Positions 50,161 through 62,700 of a stretch of DNA of 64,000 nt are shown in pieces. Below the pieces are notes generated by a model that had not been told where the DNA came from, made no database searches, and saw only the letters and a list, made by a program, of their open reading frames with translations. The DNA is from Labrus mixtus (lineage: Eukaryota; Chordata; Actinopteri; Labriformes; Labridae). The position numbers were made by a program, and so were the translations under genes. The stretch is taken from assembly GCF_963584025.1 (NCBI RefSeq), contig NW_026870261.1, positions 595,501 to 659,500 of the forward strand, given 5' to 3'. How positions within the stretch are numbered: the first letter of the stretch is position 1; every line of letters begins with the position of its first letter.

Positions 50161-51327
50161 CGTCTGCAGGTTAACAGACTGTAACGTCTGCAGCAGGTAA
50201 ACAGACTGTAACGTCTGCAGCAGGTAAACAGACTGTAACTGTTCAGCAGGTAAACAGATTGTAACGTCTGCAGCGGGTAAACAGACTGTAACGTCTGCAG
50301 CGGGTAAACAGACTGTAACGTCTGCAGGTACACAGACTGTAACGTCTGCAGGTAAACAGACTGTAACGTCTGCAGCAGGTAAACAGACTGTAACGTCTGC
50401 AGCGGTTAAACAGACTGTAACGTCTGCAGCAGGTAAACAGACTGTAAAGTCTGCAGCGGGTAAACAGACAGTAACGTCTGCAGCAGGTAAACAGACTGTA
50501 ACGTCTTCAGGTAAACAGACTGGAACTTCTGAAGCGGATAAACAGACTGTAACTTCTGCAGCGGGTAAACAGACTGTAACGTCTGCAGCTAAACAGACTG
50601 TAACGTCTGCAGCAGGTAAACAGACTGTAACGTCTGCAGCAGGTAAACAGGCTGTAACGTCTGCAGCAGGTAAACAGACTGTAAGGTCTGCAGTTAAACA
50701 GACTGTAATGTCTGCAGGTAAACAGACTGTAACATCTGCAGGTAAACAGACTGTAACGTCTGCAGCAGGTAAACAGACTGTAACGTCTGCAGTAGGTAAA
50801 CAGACTGTAACGTCTGCAGAAGGTAAACAGACTGTAACGTCTGCAGGTAAACAGACTGTAACGTCTGCAGCGGTTAAACAGACTGTAACGTCTGCAGCAG
50901 GTAAACAGACTGTAAAGTCTGCAGCGGGTAAACAGACAGTAACGTCTGCAGCAGGTAAACAGACTGTAACGTCTGCAGGTAAACAGACTGTAACTTCTGA
51001 AGCGGGTAAACAGACTGTAACGTCTGCAGCGGGTAAACAGACTGTAACGTCTGCAGGTAAACAGACTGTAACGTCTGCAGCAGGTAAACACACTGTAACG
51101 TCTGCAGCAGGTAAACAGGCTGTAACGTCTGCAGCAGGTAAACAGACTGTAAGGTCTGCAGTTAAACAGACTGTAACGTCTGCAGGTAAACAGACTGTAA
51201 CGTCTGCAGCAGGTAAACAGACTGTAACGTCTGCAGGTAAAAAGACTGTAACGTCTGCAGCAGATAAACAGACTGTAACGTCTGCAGTTAAACAGACTGT
51301 AATGTCTGCAGGTAAACAGACTGTAAT
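49023..51327 (+). repeat. HOR-II copy 3 (2,305 bp = 2,383 - 78)
   Basis: This copy starts at the same phase mark (49026) and lacks 78 bp (27+27+24) near 50.35 kb. Private changes are CAGACTGGAACTTC at about 50519 and CAGCTAAAC at about 50588. Instead of starting another HOR-II unit, it passes into an ACAGG monomer and a 26-mer (51353). Its last kilobase is also the start of HOR-III. Confidence 0.86.
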
Positions 51328-53742
51328 GTCTGCAACAGGTAAACAGACTGTAACTGTTCAGCAGGTAAACAGATTGTAACGTCTGCAGCGGGTAAACAGA
51401 CTGTAACGTCTGCAGCAGGTAAACAGACTGTTACGTCTGCAGCGGGTAAACAGACAGTAACGTCTGCAGCAGGTAAACAGACTGTAACGTCTGCAGGTAA
51501 ACAGACTGTAACGTCTGCAGTGGGTAAACAGACTGTAACGTCTGCAGTAGGTAAACAGACTGTAATGTCTGCAGCAGGTAAACAGACTGTAACGTCTGGA
51601 GGTAAACAGACTGTAACGTCTGCAGCGGTTAAACAGACTGTAACGTTTGCAGCAGGCAAACAGACTGTAACGTCTGCAGCGGGTGAACAGACTGTAACGT
51701 CTGCAGCGGGTAAACAGACTGTAATGTCTGCAGCAGGTAAACAGACTGTAACGTCTGCAGCGGTTAAACAGACTGTAACGTCTGCAGCAGGTAAACAGAC
51801 TGTAACGTCTGCAGCAGGTATACAGACTGTAACGTCTGCAGCGGGTAAACAGACAGTAATGTCTGCAGCAGGTAAACAGACTGTAACGTCTGCAGGTTAA
51901 CAGACTGTAACGTCTGCAGCAGGTAAACAGACTGTAACGTCTGCAGCAGGTAAACAGACTGTAACTGTTCAGCAGGTAAACAGATTGTAACGTCTGCAGC
52001 GGGTAAACAGACTGTAACGTCTGCAGCGGGTAAACAGACTGTAACGTCTGCAGGTACACAGACTGTAACGTCTGCAGGTAAACAGACTGTAACGTCTGCA
52101 GCGGTTAAACAGACTGTAACGTCTGCAGCAGGTAAACAGACTGTAAAGTCTGCAGCGGGTAAACAGACAGTAACGTCTGCAGCAGGTAAACAGACTGTAA
52201 CGTCTGCAGGTAAACAGACTGTAACTTCTGAAGCGGGTAAACAGACTGTAACGTCTGCAGCGGGTAAACAGACTGTAACGTCTGCAGGTAAAAGACTGTA
52301 ACGTCTCCAGCAGGTAAACACACTGTAACGTCTGCAGCAGGTAAACAGGCTGTAACGTCTGCAGCAGGTAAACAGACTGTAAGGTCTGCAGTTAAACAGA
52401 CTGTAACGTCTGCAGGTAAACAGACTGTAACGTCTGCAGCAGGTAAACAGACTGTAACGTCTGCAGGTAAAAAGACTGTAACGTCTGCAGCAGATAAACA
52501 GACTGTAACGTCTGCAGTTAAACAGACTGTAATGTCTGCAGGTAAACAGACTGTAATGTCTGCAACAGGTAAACAGACTGTAACTGTTCAGCAGGTAAAC
52601 AGATTGTAACGTCTGCAGCGGGTAAACAGACTGTAACGTCTGCAGCAGGTAAACAGACTGTAACGTCTGCAGGTAAACAGACTGTAACGTCTGCAGTGGG
52701 TAAACAGACTGTAACGTCTGCAGTAGGTAAACAGACTGTAACGTCTGCAGCAGGTAAACAGACTGTAACGTCTGGAGGTAAACAGACTGTAACGTCTGCA
52801 GCGGTTAAACAGACTGTAACGTCTGCAGCAGGCAAACAGACTGTAACGTCTGCAGCGGGTGAACAGACTGTAACGTCTGCAGCGGGTAAACAGACTGTAA
52901 TGTCTGCAGCAGGTAAACAGACTGTAACGTCTGCAGCGGTTAAACAGACTGTAACGTCTGCAGCAGGTAAACAGACTGTAACGTCTGCAGCAGGTATACA
53001 GACTGTAACTGTTCAGCAGGTAAACAGATTGTAACGTCTGCAGCGGGTAAACAGACTGTAACGTCTGCAGCGGGTAAACAGACTGTAACGTCTGCAGGTA
53101 CACAGACTGTAACGTCTGCAGGTAAACAGACTGTAACGTCTGCAGCGGTTAAACAGACTGTAACGTCTGCAGCAGGTAAACAGACTGTAAAGTCTGCAGC
53201 GGGTAAACAGACAGTAACGTCTGCAGCAGGTAAACAGACTGTAACGTCTGCAGGTAAACAGACTGTAACTTCTGAAGCGGGTAAACAGACTGTAACGTCT
53301 GCAGCGGGTAAACAGACTGTAACGTCTGCAGGTAAACAGACTGTAACGTCTCCAGCAGGTAAACACACTGTAACGTCTGCAGCAGGTAAACAGGCTGTAA
53401 CGTCTGCAGCAGGTAAACAGACTGTAAGGTCTGCAGTTAAACAGACTGTAACGTCTGCAGGTAAACAGACTGTAACGTCTGCAGCAGGTAAACAGACTGT
53501 AACGTCTGCAGGTAAAAAGACTGTAACGTCTGCAGCAGATAAACAGACTGTAACGTCTGCAGTTAAACAGACTGTAATGTCTGCAGGTAAACAGACTGTA
53601 ATGTCTGCAACAGGTAAACAGACTGTAACTGTTCAGCAGGTAAACAGATTGTAACGTCTGCAGCGGGTAAACAGACAGTAACGTCTGCAGCAGGTAAACA
53701 GACTGTAACGTCTGCAGGTAAACAGACTGTAACGTCTGCAGT
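50302..53742 (+). repeat. HOR-III copy 1 (3,441 bp)
   Basis: Positions 50302-52690 recur at +3,441 bp, and 52690-53742 at +4,722 bp. Markers are CTCCAGCAGG (52307, 53352) and a GGCAAACAG monomer in each CTGGAGG module (51656, 52831). The unit has two sub-modules of about 1.05-1.23 kb, the second a shortened relative of the first. It overlaps HOR-II copy 3 because the HOR-III founder was cut from that copy and its right neighbour. Confidence 0.88.
52288..52313 (+). repeat. 26-bp monomer GTAAAAGACTG with CTCCAG, HOR-III marker
   Basis: One base is missing from AAACAGAC (giving GTAAAAGACTG), and the PstI site is changed to CTCCAG. Identical copies are at 55729 and 57010. Two full-length CTCCAG monomers without the deletion are at 53332 and 58054. 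The substitution is therefore older than the deletion. The deletion also breaks the forward frame. Confidence 0.92.
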
Positions 53743-56700
53743 GGGTAAACAGACTGTAACGTCTGCAGGTACACAGACTGTAACGTCTGCAGGTAAACAG
53801 ACTGTAACGTCTGCAGCAGGTAAACAGACTGTAACGTCTGCAGCGGTTAAACAGACTGTAACGTCTGCAGCAGGTAAACAGACTGTAAAGTCTGCAGCGG
53901 GTAAACAGACAGTAACGTCTGCAGCAGGTAAACAGACTGTAACGTCTTCAGGTAAACAGACTGTAACTTCTGAAGCGGATAAACAGACTGTAACTTCTGC
54001 AGCGGGTAAACAGACTGTAACGTCTGCAGGTAAACAGACTGTAACGTCTGCAGCAGGTAAACAGACTGTAACGTCTGCAGCAGGTAAACAGGCTGTAACG
54101 TCTGCAGCAGGTAAACAGACCGTAAGGTCTGCAGTTAAACAGACTGTAATGTCTGCAGGTAAACAGACTGTAACATCTGCAGGTAAACAGACTGTAACGT
54201 CTGCAGCAGGTAAACAGACTGTAACGTCTGCAGTAGGTAAACAGACTGTAACGTCTGCAGAAGGTAAACAGACTGTAACGTCTGCAGGTAAACAGACTGT
54301 AACGTCTGCAGCGGTTAAACAGACTGTAACGTCTGCAGCAGGTAAACAGACTGTAAAGTCTGCAGCGGGTAAACAGACAGTAACGTCTGCAGCAGGTAAA
54401 CAGACTGTAACGTCTGCAGGTAAACAGACTGTAACTTCTGAAGCGGGTAAACAGACTGTAACGTCTGCAGCGGGTAAACAGACTGTAACGTCTGCAGGTA
54501 AACAGACTGTAACGTCTGCAGCAGGTAAACACACTGTAACGTCTGCAGCAGGTAAACAGGCTGTAACGTCTGCAGCAGGTAAACAGACTGTAAGGTCTGC
54601 AGTTAAACAGACTGTAACGTCTGCAGGTAAACAGACTGTAACGTCTGCAGCAGGTAAACAGACTGTAACGTCTGCAGGTAAAAAGACTGTAACGTCTGCA
54701 GCAGATAAACAGACTGTAACGTCTGCAGTTAAACAGACTGTAATGTCTGCAGGTAAACAGACTGTAATGTCTGCAACAGGTAAACAGACTGTAACTGTTC
54801 AGCAGGTAAACAGATTGTAACGTCTGCAGCGGGTAAACAGACTGTAACGTCTGCAGCAGGTAAACAGACTGTTACGTCTGCAGCGGGTAAACAGACAGTA
54901 ACGTCTGCAGCAGGTAAACAGACTGTAACGTCTGCAGGTAAACAGACTGTAACGTCTGCAGTGGGTAAACAGACTGTAACGTCTGCAGTAGGTAAACAGA
55001 CTGTAATGTCTGCAGCAGGTAAACAGACTGTAACGTCTGGAGGTAAACAGACTGTAACGTCTGCAGCGGTTAAACAGACTGTAACGTCTGCAGCAGGCAA
55101 ACAGACTGTAACGTCTGCAGCGGGTGAACAGACTGTAACGTCTGCAGCGGGTAAACAGACTGTAATGTCTGCAGCAGGTAAACAGACTGTAACGTCTGCA
55201 GCGGTTAAACAGACTGTAACGTCTGCAGCAGGTAAACAGACTGTAACGTCTGCAGCAGGTATACAGACTGTAACGTCTGCAGCGGGTAAACAGACAGTAA
55301 TGTCTGCAGCAGGTAAACAGACTGTAACGTCTGCAGGTTAACAGACTGTAACGTCTGCAGCAGGTAAACAGACTGTAACGTCTGCAGCAGGTAAACAGAC
55401 TGTAACTGTTCAGCAGGTAAACAGATTGTAACGTCTGCAGCGGGTAAACAGACTGTAACGTCTGCAGCGGGTAAACAGACTGTAACGTCTGCAGGTACAC
55501 AGACTGTAACGTCTGCAGGTAAACAGACTGTAACGTCTGCAGCGGTTAAACAGACTGTAACGTCTGCAGCAGGTAAACAGACTGTAAAGTCTGCAGCGGG
55601 TAAACAGACAGTAACGTCTGCAGCAGGTAAACAGACTGTAACGTCTGCAGGTAAACAGACTGTAACTTCTGAAGCGGGTAAACAGACTGTAACGTCTGCA
55701 GCGGGTAAACAGACTGTAACGTCTGCAGGTAAAAGACTGTAACGTCTCCAGCAGGTAAACACACTGTAACGTCTGCAGCAGGTAAACAGGCTGTAACGTC
55801 TGCAGCAGGTAAACAGACTGTAAGGTCTGCAGTTAAACAGACTGTAACGTCTGCAGGTAAACAGACTGTAACGTCTGCAGCAGGTAAACAGACTGTAACG
55901 TCTGCAGGTAAAAAGACTGTAACGTCTGCAGCAGATAAACAGACTGTAACGTCTGCAGTTAAACAGACTGTAATGTCTGCAGGTAAACAGACTGTAATGT
56001 CTGCAACAGGTAAACAGACTGTAACTGTTCAGCAGGTAAACAGATTGTAACGTCTGCAGCGGGTAAACAGACTGTAACGTCTGCAGCAGGTAAACAGACT
56101 GTAACGTCTGCAGGTAAACAGACTGTAACGTCTGCAGCAGGTAAACAGACTGTTACGTCTGCAGCGGGTAAACAGACAGTAACGTCTGCAGCAGGTAAAC
56201 AGACTGTAACGTCTGCAGGTAAACAGACTGTAACGTCTGCAGTGGGTAAACAGACTGTAACGTCTGCAGTAGGTAAACAGACTGTAATGTCTGCAGCAGG
56301 TAAACAGACTGTAACGTCTGGAGGTAAACAGACTGTAACGTCTGCAGCGGTTAAACAGACTGTAACGTCTGCAGCAGGCAAACAGACTGTAACGTCTGCA
56401 GCGGGTGAACAGACTGTAACGTCTGCAGCGGGTAAACAGACTGTAATGTCTGCAGCAGGTAAACAGACTGTAACGTCTGCAGCGGTTAAACAGACTGTAA
56501 CGTCTGCAGCAGGTAAACAGACTGTAACGTCTGCAGCAGGTATACAGACTGTAACGTCTGCAGCGGGTAAACAGACAGTAATGTCTGCAGCAGGTAAACA
56601 GACTGTAACGTCTGCAGGTTAACAGACTGTAACGTCTGCAGCAGGTAAACAGACTGTAACGTCTGCAGCAGGTAAACAGACTGTAACTGTTCAGCAGGTA

Positions 56701-58464
56701 AACAGATTGTAACGTCTGCAGCGGGTAAACAGACTGTAACGTCTGCAGCGGGTAAACAGACTGTAACGTCTGCAGGTACACAGACTGTAACGTCTGCAGG
56801 TAAACAGACTGTAACGTCTGCAGCGGTTAAACAGACTGTAACGTCTGCAGCAGGTAAACAGACTGTAAAGTCTGCAGCGGGTAAACAGACAGTAACGTCT
56901 GCAGCAGGTAAACAGACTGTAACGTCTGCAGGTAAACAGACTGTAACTTCTGAAGCGGGTAAACAGACTGTAACGTCTGCAGCGGGTAAACAGACTGTAA
57001 CGTCTGCAGGTAAAAGACTGTAACGTCTCCAGCAGGTAAACACACTGTAACGTCTGCAGCAGGTAAACAGGCTGTAACGTCTGCAGCAGGTAAACAGACT
57101 GTAAGGTCTGCAGTTAAACAGACTGTAACGTCTGCAGGTAAACAGACTGTAACGTCTGCAGCAGGTAAACAGACTGTAACGTCTGCAGGTAAAAAGACTG
57201 TAACGTCTGCAGCAGATAAACAGACTGTAACGTCTGCAGTTAAACAGACTGTAATGTCTGCAGGTAAACAGACTGTAATGTCTGCAACAGGTAAACAGAC
57301 TGTAACTGTTCAGCAGGTAAACAGATTGTAACGTCTGCAGCGGGTAAACAGACTGTAACGTCTGCAGCAGGTAAACAGACTGTAACGTCTGCAGGTAAAC
57401 AGACTGTAACGTCTGCAGTGGGTAAACAGACTGTAACGTCTGCAGTAGGTAAACAGACTGTAACGTCTGCAGCAGGTAAACAGACTGTAACGTCTGGAGG
57501 TAAACAGACTGTAACGTCTGCAGCGGTTAAACAGACTGTAACGTCTGCAGCAGGCAAACAGACTGTAACGTCTGCAGCGGGTGAACAGACTGTAACGTCT
57601 GCAGCGGGTAAACAGACTGTAATGTCTGCAGCAGGTAAACAGACTGTAACGTCTGCAGCGGTTAAACAGACTGTAACGTCTGCAGCAGGTAAACAGACTG
57701 TAACGTCTGCAGCAGGTATACAGACTGTAACTGTTCAGCAGGTAAACAGATTGTAACGTCTGCAGCGGGTAAACAGACTGTAACGTCTGCAGCGGGTAAA
57801 CAGACTGTAACGTCTGCAGGTACACAGACTGTAACGTCTGCAGGTAAACAGACTGTAACGTCTGCAGCGGTTAAACAGACTGTAACGTCTGCAGCAGGTA
57901 AACAGACTGTAAAGTCTGCAGCGGGTAAACAGACAGTAACGTCTGCAGCAGGTAAACAGACTGTAACGTCTGCAGGTAAACAGACTGTAACTTCTGAAGC
58001 GGGTAAACAGACTGTAACGTCTGCAGCGGGTAAACAGACTGTAACGTCTGCAGGTAAACAGACTGTAACGTCTCCAGCAGGTAAACACACTGTAACGTCT
58101 GCAGCAGGTAAACAGGCTGTAACGTCTGCAGCAGGTAAACAGACTGTAAGGTCTGCAGTTAAACAGACTGTAACGTCTGCAGGTAAACAGACTGTAACGT
58201 CTGCAGCAGGTAAACAGACTGTAACGTCTGCAGGTAAAAAGACTGTAACGTCTGCAGCAGATAAACAGACTGTAACGTCTGCAGTTAAACAGACTGTAAT
58301 GTCTGCAGGTAAACAGACTGTAATGTCTGCAACAGGTAAACAGACTGTAACTGTTCAGCAGGTAAACAGATTGTAACGTCTGCAGCGGGTAAACAGACAG
58401 TAACGTCTGCAGCAGGTAAACAGACTGTAACGTCTGCAGGTAAACAGACTGTAACGTCTGCAGT
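53743..58464 (+). repeat. HOR-III copy 2 (4,722 bp = 3,441 + 1,281)
   Basis: This repeats HOR-III copy 1 in full, with one extra 1,281-bp sub-module. The first half matches at +3,441 and the last 1.05 kb at +4,722. GTACACAG at 53769 matches 50328, and the CTCCAG/deletion monomer is at 55729 and 57010. At the start, CAGTGGG replaces CAGCGGG at the join (about 53741). Confidence 0.89.
54833..57394 (+). repeat. 1,281-bp tandem pair inside HOR-III copy 2
   Basis: Positions from about 54,833 recur at +1,281 bp: CAGTGGG at 54960 and 56241, CTGGAGG at 55038 and 56319, and the GTAAAAGACTG monomer at 55729 and 57010. The unit is 51 bp longer than its counterpart in HOR-III copy 1 (spacing 1,230). The difference is an extra 27-mer plus 24-mer at about 56.10 kb. 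It must postdate the 3,441-bp duplication. Confidence 0.87.
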
Positions 58465-61400
58465 GGGTAAACAGACTGTAACGTCTGCAGTAGGTAAACA
58501 GACTGTAACGTCTGCAGCAGGTAAACAGACTGTAACGTCTGGAGGTAAACAGACTGTAACGTCTGCAGCGGTTAAACAGACTGTAACGTCTGCAGCAGGC
58601 AAACAGACTGTAACGTCTGCAGCGGGTGAACAGACTGTAACGTCTGCAGCGGGTAAACAGACTGTAATGTCTGCAGCAGGTAAACAGACTGTAACGTCTG
58701 CAGCGGTTAAACAGACTGTAACGTCTGCAGCAGGTAAACAGACTGTAACGTCTGCAGCAGGTATACAGACTGTAACGTCTGCAGCGGGTAAACAGACAGT
58801 AATGTCTGCAGCAGGTAAACAGACTGTAACGTCTGCAGGTTAACAGACTGTAACGTCTGCAGCAGGTAAACAGACTGTAACGTCTGCAGCAGGTAAACAG
58901 ACTGTAACTGTTCAGCAGGTAAACAGATTGTAACGTCTGCAGCGGGTAAACAGACTGTAACGTCTGCAGCGGGTAAACAGACTGTAACGTCTGCAGGTAC
59001 ACAGACTGTAACGTCTGCAGGTAAACAGACTGTAACGTCTGCAGCAGGTAAACAGACTGTAACGTCTGCAGCAGGTAAACAGACTGTAACATCTGCAGGT
59101 AAACAGACTGTAACGTCTGCAGCGGTTAAACAGACTGTAACGTCTGCAGCAGGTAAACAGACTGTAAAGTCTGCAGCGGGTAAACAGACAGTAACGTCTG
59201 CAGCAGGTAAACAGACTGTAACGTCTGCAGGTAAATAGACTGTAACTTCTGAAGCGGGTAAACAGACTGTAACGTCTGCAGGTAAACAGACTGTAACGTC
59301 TGCAGCAGGTAAACACACTGTAACGTCTGCAGCAGGTAAACAGGCTGTAACGTCTGCAGCAGGTAAACAGACTGTAAGGTCTGCAGTTAAACAGACTGTA
59401 ATGTCTGCAGGTAAACAGACTGTAACATCTGCAGGTAAACAGACTGTAACGTCTGCAGCAGGTAAACAGACTGTAACGTCTGCAGCAGGTAAACAGACTG
59501 TAAGGTCTGCAGTTAAACAGACTGTAATGTCTGCAGGTAAACAGACTGTAACATCTGCAGGTAAACAGGCTGTAACGTCTGCAGCAGGTAAACAGACTGT
59601 AACGTCTGCAGTTAAACAGACTGTAACGTCTGCAGGTAAAAAGACTGTAACGTCTGCAGCGGGTAAACAGACTGTAACGTCTGCAGCAGGTAAACAGACT
59701 GTAACGTCTGCAGCAGGTAAACAGACTGTAACGTCTGCAGTTAAACAGAATGTAATGTCTTCAGGTAAACAGACTGTAAAGTCTGCAGGTAAACAGACTG
59801 TAACGTCTGCAGCACGTAAACAGACTGTAACGTCTGCAGCAGGTAAACAGACTGTAACGTCTGCAGCAGGTAAACAGACTGTAACGTCTGCAGGTAAACA
59901 GACTGTAACGTCTGCAGCAGGTAAACAGACTGTAACGTCTGCATCGGGTAAACAGACTGTAACGTCTGCAGTGGGCAAACAGACTGTAACATCTGCAGGT
60001 AAACAGACTGAATCGTCTGTAGCAGGTAAACAGACTGTAACGTCTGCAGGTAAACAGACTGTAACATCTGCAGCAGGTAAACAGACTGTAACGTCTGCAG
60101 CAGGTAAACAGACTGTAGCGTCTGCAGCAGGTAAACAGACTGTAACGTCTGCAGCGGGTGAACAGACAGTAACGTCTGCAGCGGGTAAACAGACTGTAAC
60201 GTCTGCAGCAGGTAAACAGACTGTAACGTCTGCAGGTAAACAGACTGTAACGTCTGCAGCATTTAAACAGACTGTAACGTCTGCAGCAGGTAAACAGACT
60301 GTAACGTCTGCAGCAGGTATACAGACAGTAACGTCTGCAGCGGGTAAACAGACAGTAATGTCTGCAGCAGGTAAACAGACTGTAACGTCTGCAGGTTAAC
60401 AGACTGTAACGTCTGCAGCAGGTAAACAGACTGTAACGTCTGCAGCAGGTAAACAGACTGTAACTGTTCAGCAGGTAAACAGATTGTAACGTCTGCAGCG
60501 GGTAAACAGACTGTAACGTCTGCAGCGGGTAAACAGACTTTAACGTCTGCAGGTACACAGACTGTAACGTCTGCAGGTAAACAGACTGTAACGTCTGCAG
60601 CAGGTAAACAGACTGTATCGTCTGCAGCAGGTAAACAGACTGTAACGTCTGCAGGTAAACAGACTGTAACGTCTGCAGCCGTTAAACAGACTGTAACGTC
60701 TGCAGCAGGTAAACAGACTGTAACGTCTGCAGCGGGTAAACAGACTGTAATGTCTGCAGGTAAACAGACTGTAACGTCTGCAGCAGGTAAACACACTGTA
60801 ACGTCTGCAGCAGGTAAACAGGCTGTAACGTCTGCAGCAGGTAAACAGACTGTAAGGTCTGCAGTTAAACAGACTGTAATGTCTGCAGGTAAACAGACTG
60901 TAACGTCTGCAGCAGGTAAACAGACTGTAACGTCTGCAGTAGGTAAACAGACTGTAACGTCTGCAGAAGGTAAACAGACTGTATGTCTGCAGGTAAACAG
61001 ACTGTAACGTCTGCAGCGGTTAAACAGACTGTAACGTCTGCAGCAGGTAAACAGACTGTAAAGTCTGCAGCGGGTAAACAGACAGTAACGTCTGCAGCAG
61101 GTAAACAGACTGTAACGTCTGCAGGTAAACAGACTGTAACTTCTGAAGCGGGTAAACAGACTGTAACGTCTGCAGCGGGTAAACAGACTGTAACGTCTGC
61201 AGGTAAACAGACTGTAACGTCTGCAGCAGGTAAACACACTGTAACGTCTGCAACAGGTAAACAGGCTGTAACGTCTGCAGCAGGTAAACAGACTGTAAGG
61301 TCTGCACTTAAACAGACTGTAACGTCTGCAGGTAAACAGACTGTAACGTCTGCAGCAGGTAAACAGACTGTAACGTCTGCAGGTAAACAAACTGTAACGT

Positions 61401-61590
61401 CTGCAGCAGATAAACAGACTGTAACGTCTGCAGTTAAACAGACTGTAATGTCTGCAGGTAAACAGACTGTAATGTCTGCAACAGGTAAACAGACTGTAAC
61501 TGTTCAGCAGGTAAACAGATTGTAACGTCTGCAGCGGGTAAACAGACTGTAACGTCTGCAGCAGGTAAACAGACTGTAACGTCTGCAGCG
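58465..61590 (+). repeat. Heterogeneous right-hand modules
   Basis: Module order resembles the rest (CTGGAGG, TATACAG, GGTTAAC, 26-mer, GAATCG), but private changes are frequent: an AAATAGAC stop monomer (about 59233), CATTTAAAC (60261), CAGCCGTT (60678), a 23-bp monomer with CTGTATGTC (about 60980), ACACTTAAAC (about 61305), and CAGACAG after TATACAG (60317). The GAATCG monomer at 60010 is followed by CAGACTGTAACG rather than the derived CAGACTGGAACG. A 126-bp local duplication lies near 59.40-59.65 kb. Confidence 0.8.
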
Positions 61591-62700
61591 GGTAAACAGA
61601 CAGTAACGTCTGCAGCAGGTAAACAGACTGTAACGTCTGCAGGTAAACAGACTGTAACGTCTGCAGCGGGTAAACAGACTGTAACGTCTGCAGGTAAACA
61701 GATTGTAACGTCTGCAGCAGGTAAACAGACTGTAACGTCTGCAGCGGGTAAACAGACTGTAACTTTTCAGCAGGTAAACAGACTGTAACGTCTGCAGCGG
61801 GTAAACAGACTGTAACGTCTGCAGGTAAACAGACTGTAACGTCTGCAGCAGGTAAACAGACTGTAACGTCTGCAGCAGGTAAACAGGCTGTAACGTCTGC
61901 AGCAGGTAAACAGACTGTAACGTCTGCAGTTAAACAGACTGTAACGTCTGCAGGTAAAAAGACTGTAACGTCTCAGCGGGTAAACAGACTGTAACGTCTG
62001 CAGCAGGTAAACAGACTGTAACGTCTGCAGCAGGTAAACAGACTGTAACGTCTGCAGTTAAACAGAATGTAATGTCTGCAGGTAAACAGACTGTAACATC
62101 TGCAGGTAAACAGACTGTAACGTCTGCAGCAGGTAAACAGACTGTAACGTCTGCAGTAGGTAAACAGACTGTAACTTCTGCAGAAGGTAAACAGACTGTA
62201 ACGTCTGCAGCAGGTAAACAGACTGTAACGTCTGCAGCAGGTAAACAGACTGTAACGTCTGCAGGTAAACAGACTGTAACGTCTGCAGCGGGTAAACAGA
62301 CTGTAACGTCTGTAGGTAAACAGACTGTAACGTCTGCAGCAGGTAAACAGACTGTAACGTCTGCAGCGGGTAAACAGACTGTAACTTTTCAGCAGGTAAA
62401 CAGACTGTAACGTCTGCAGCGGGTAAACAGACTGTAACGTCTGCAGGTAAACAGACTGTAACGTCTGCAGCAGGTAAACAGACTGTAACGTCTGCAGCAG
62501 GTAAACAGGCTGTAACGTCTGCAGCAGGTAAACAGACTGTAACGTCTGCAGTTAAACAGAGTGTAACGTCTGCAGGTAAAAAGACTGTAACGTCTGCAGC
62601 GGGTAAACAGACTGTAGCGTCTGCAGCAGGTAAACAGACTGTAACGTCTGCAGCAGGTAAACAGACTGTAACGTCTGCAGTTAAACAGAATGTAATGTCT
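61591..62700 (+). repeat. 622-bp tandem pair with ACTTTTCAG monomers
   Basis: Positions about 61,600-62,070 match 62,222-62,692 at +622 bp. The special monomer with ACTTTTCAG (61762 and 62384) occurs only in this pair. It resembles the common 26-mer with G changed to T and is followed by CAGACTG rather than CAGATTG. The first copy has a lost G in TCTCAGCGG (about 61973), a 1-bp frameshift absent from the second copy. CAGATTG at 61691 and CTGTAGG at 62312 are also copy-specific. Confidence 0.82.
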
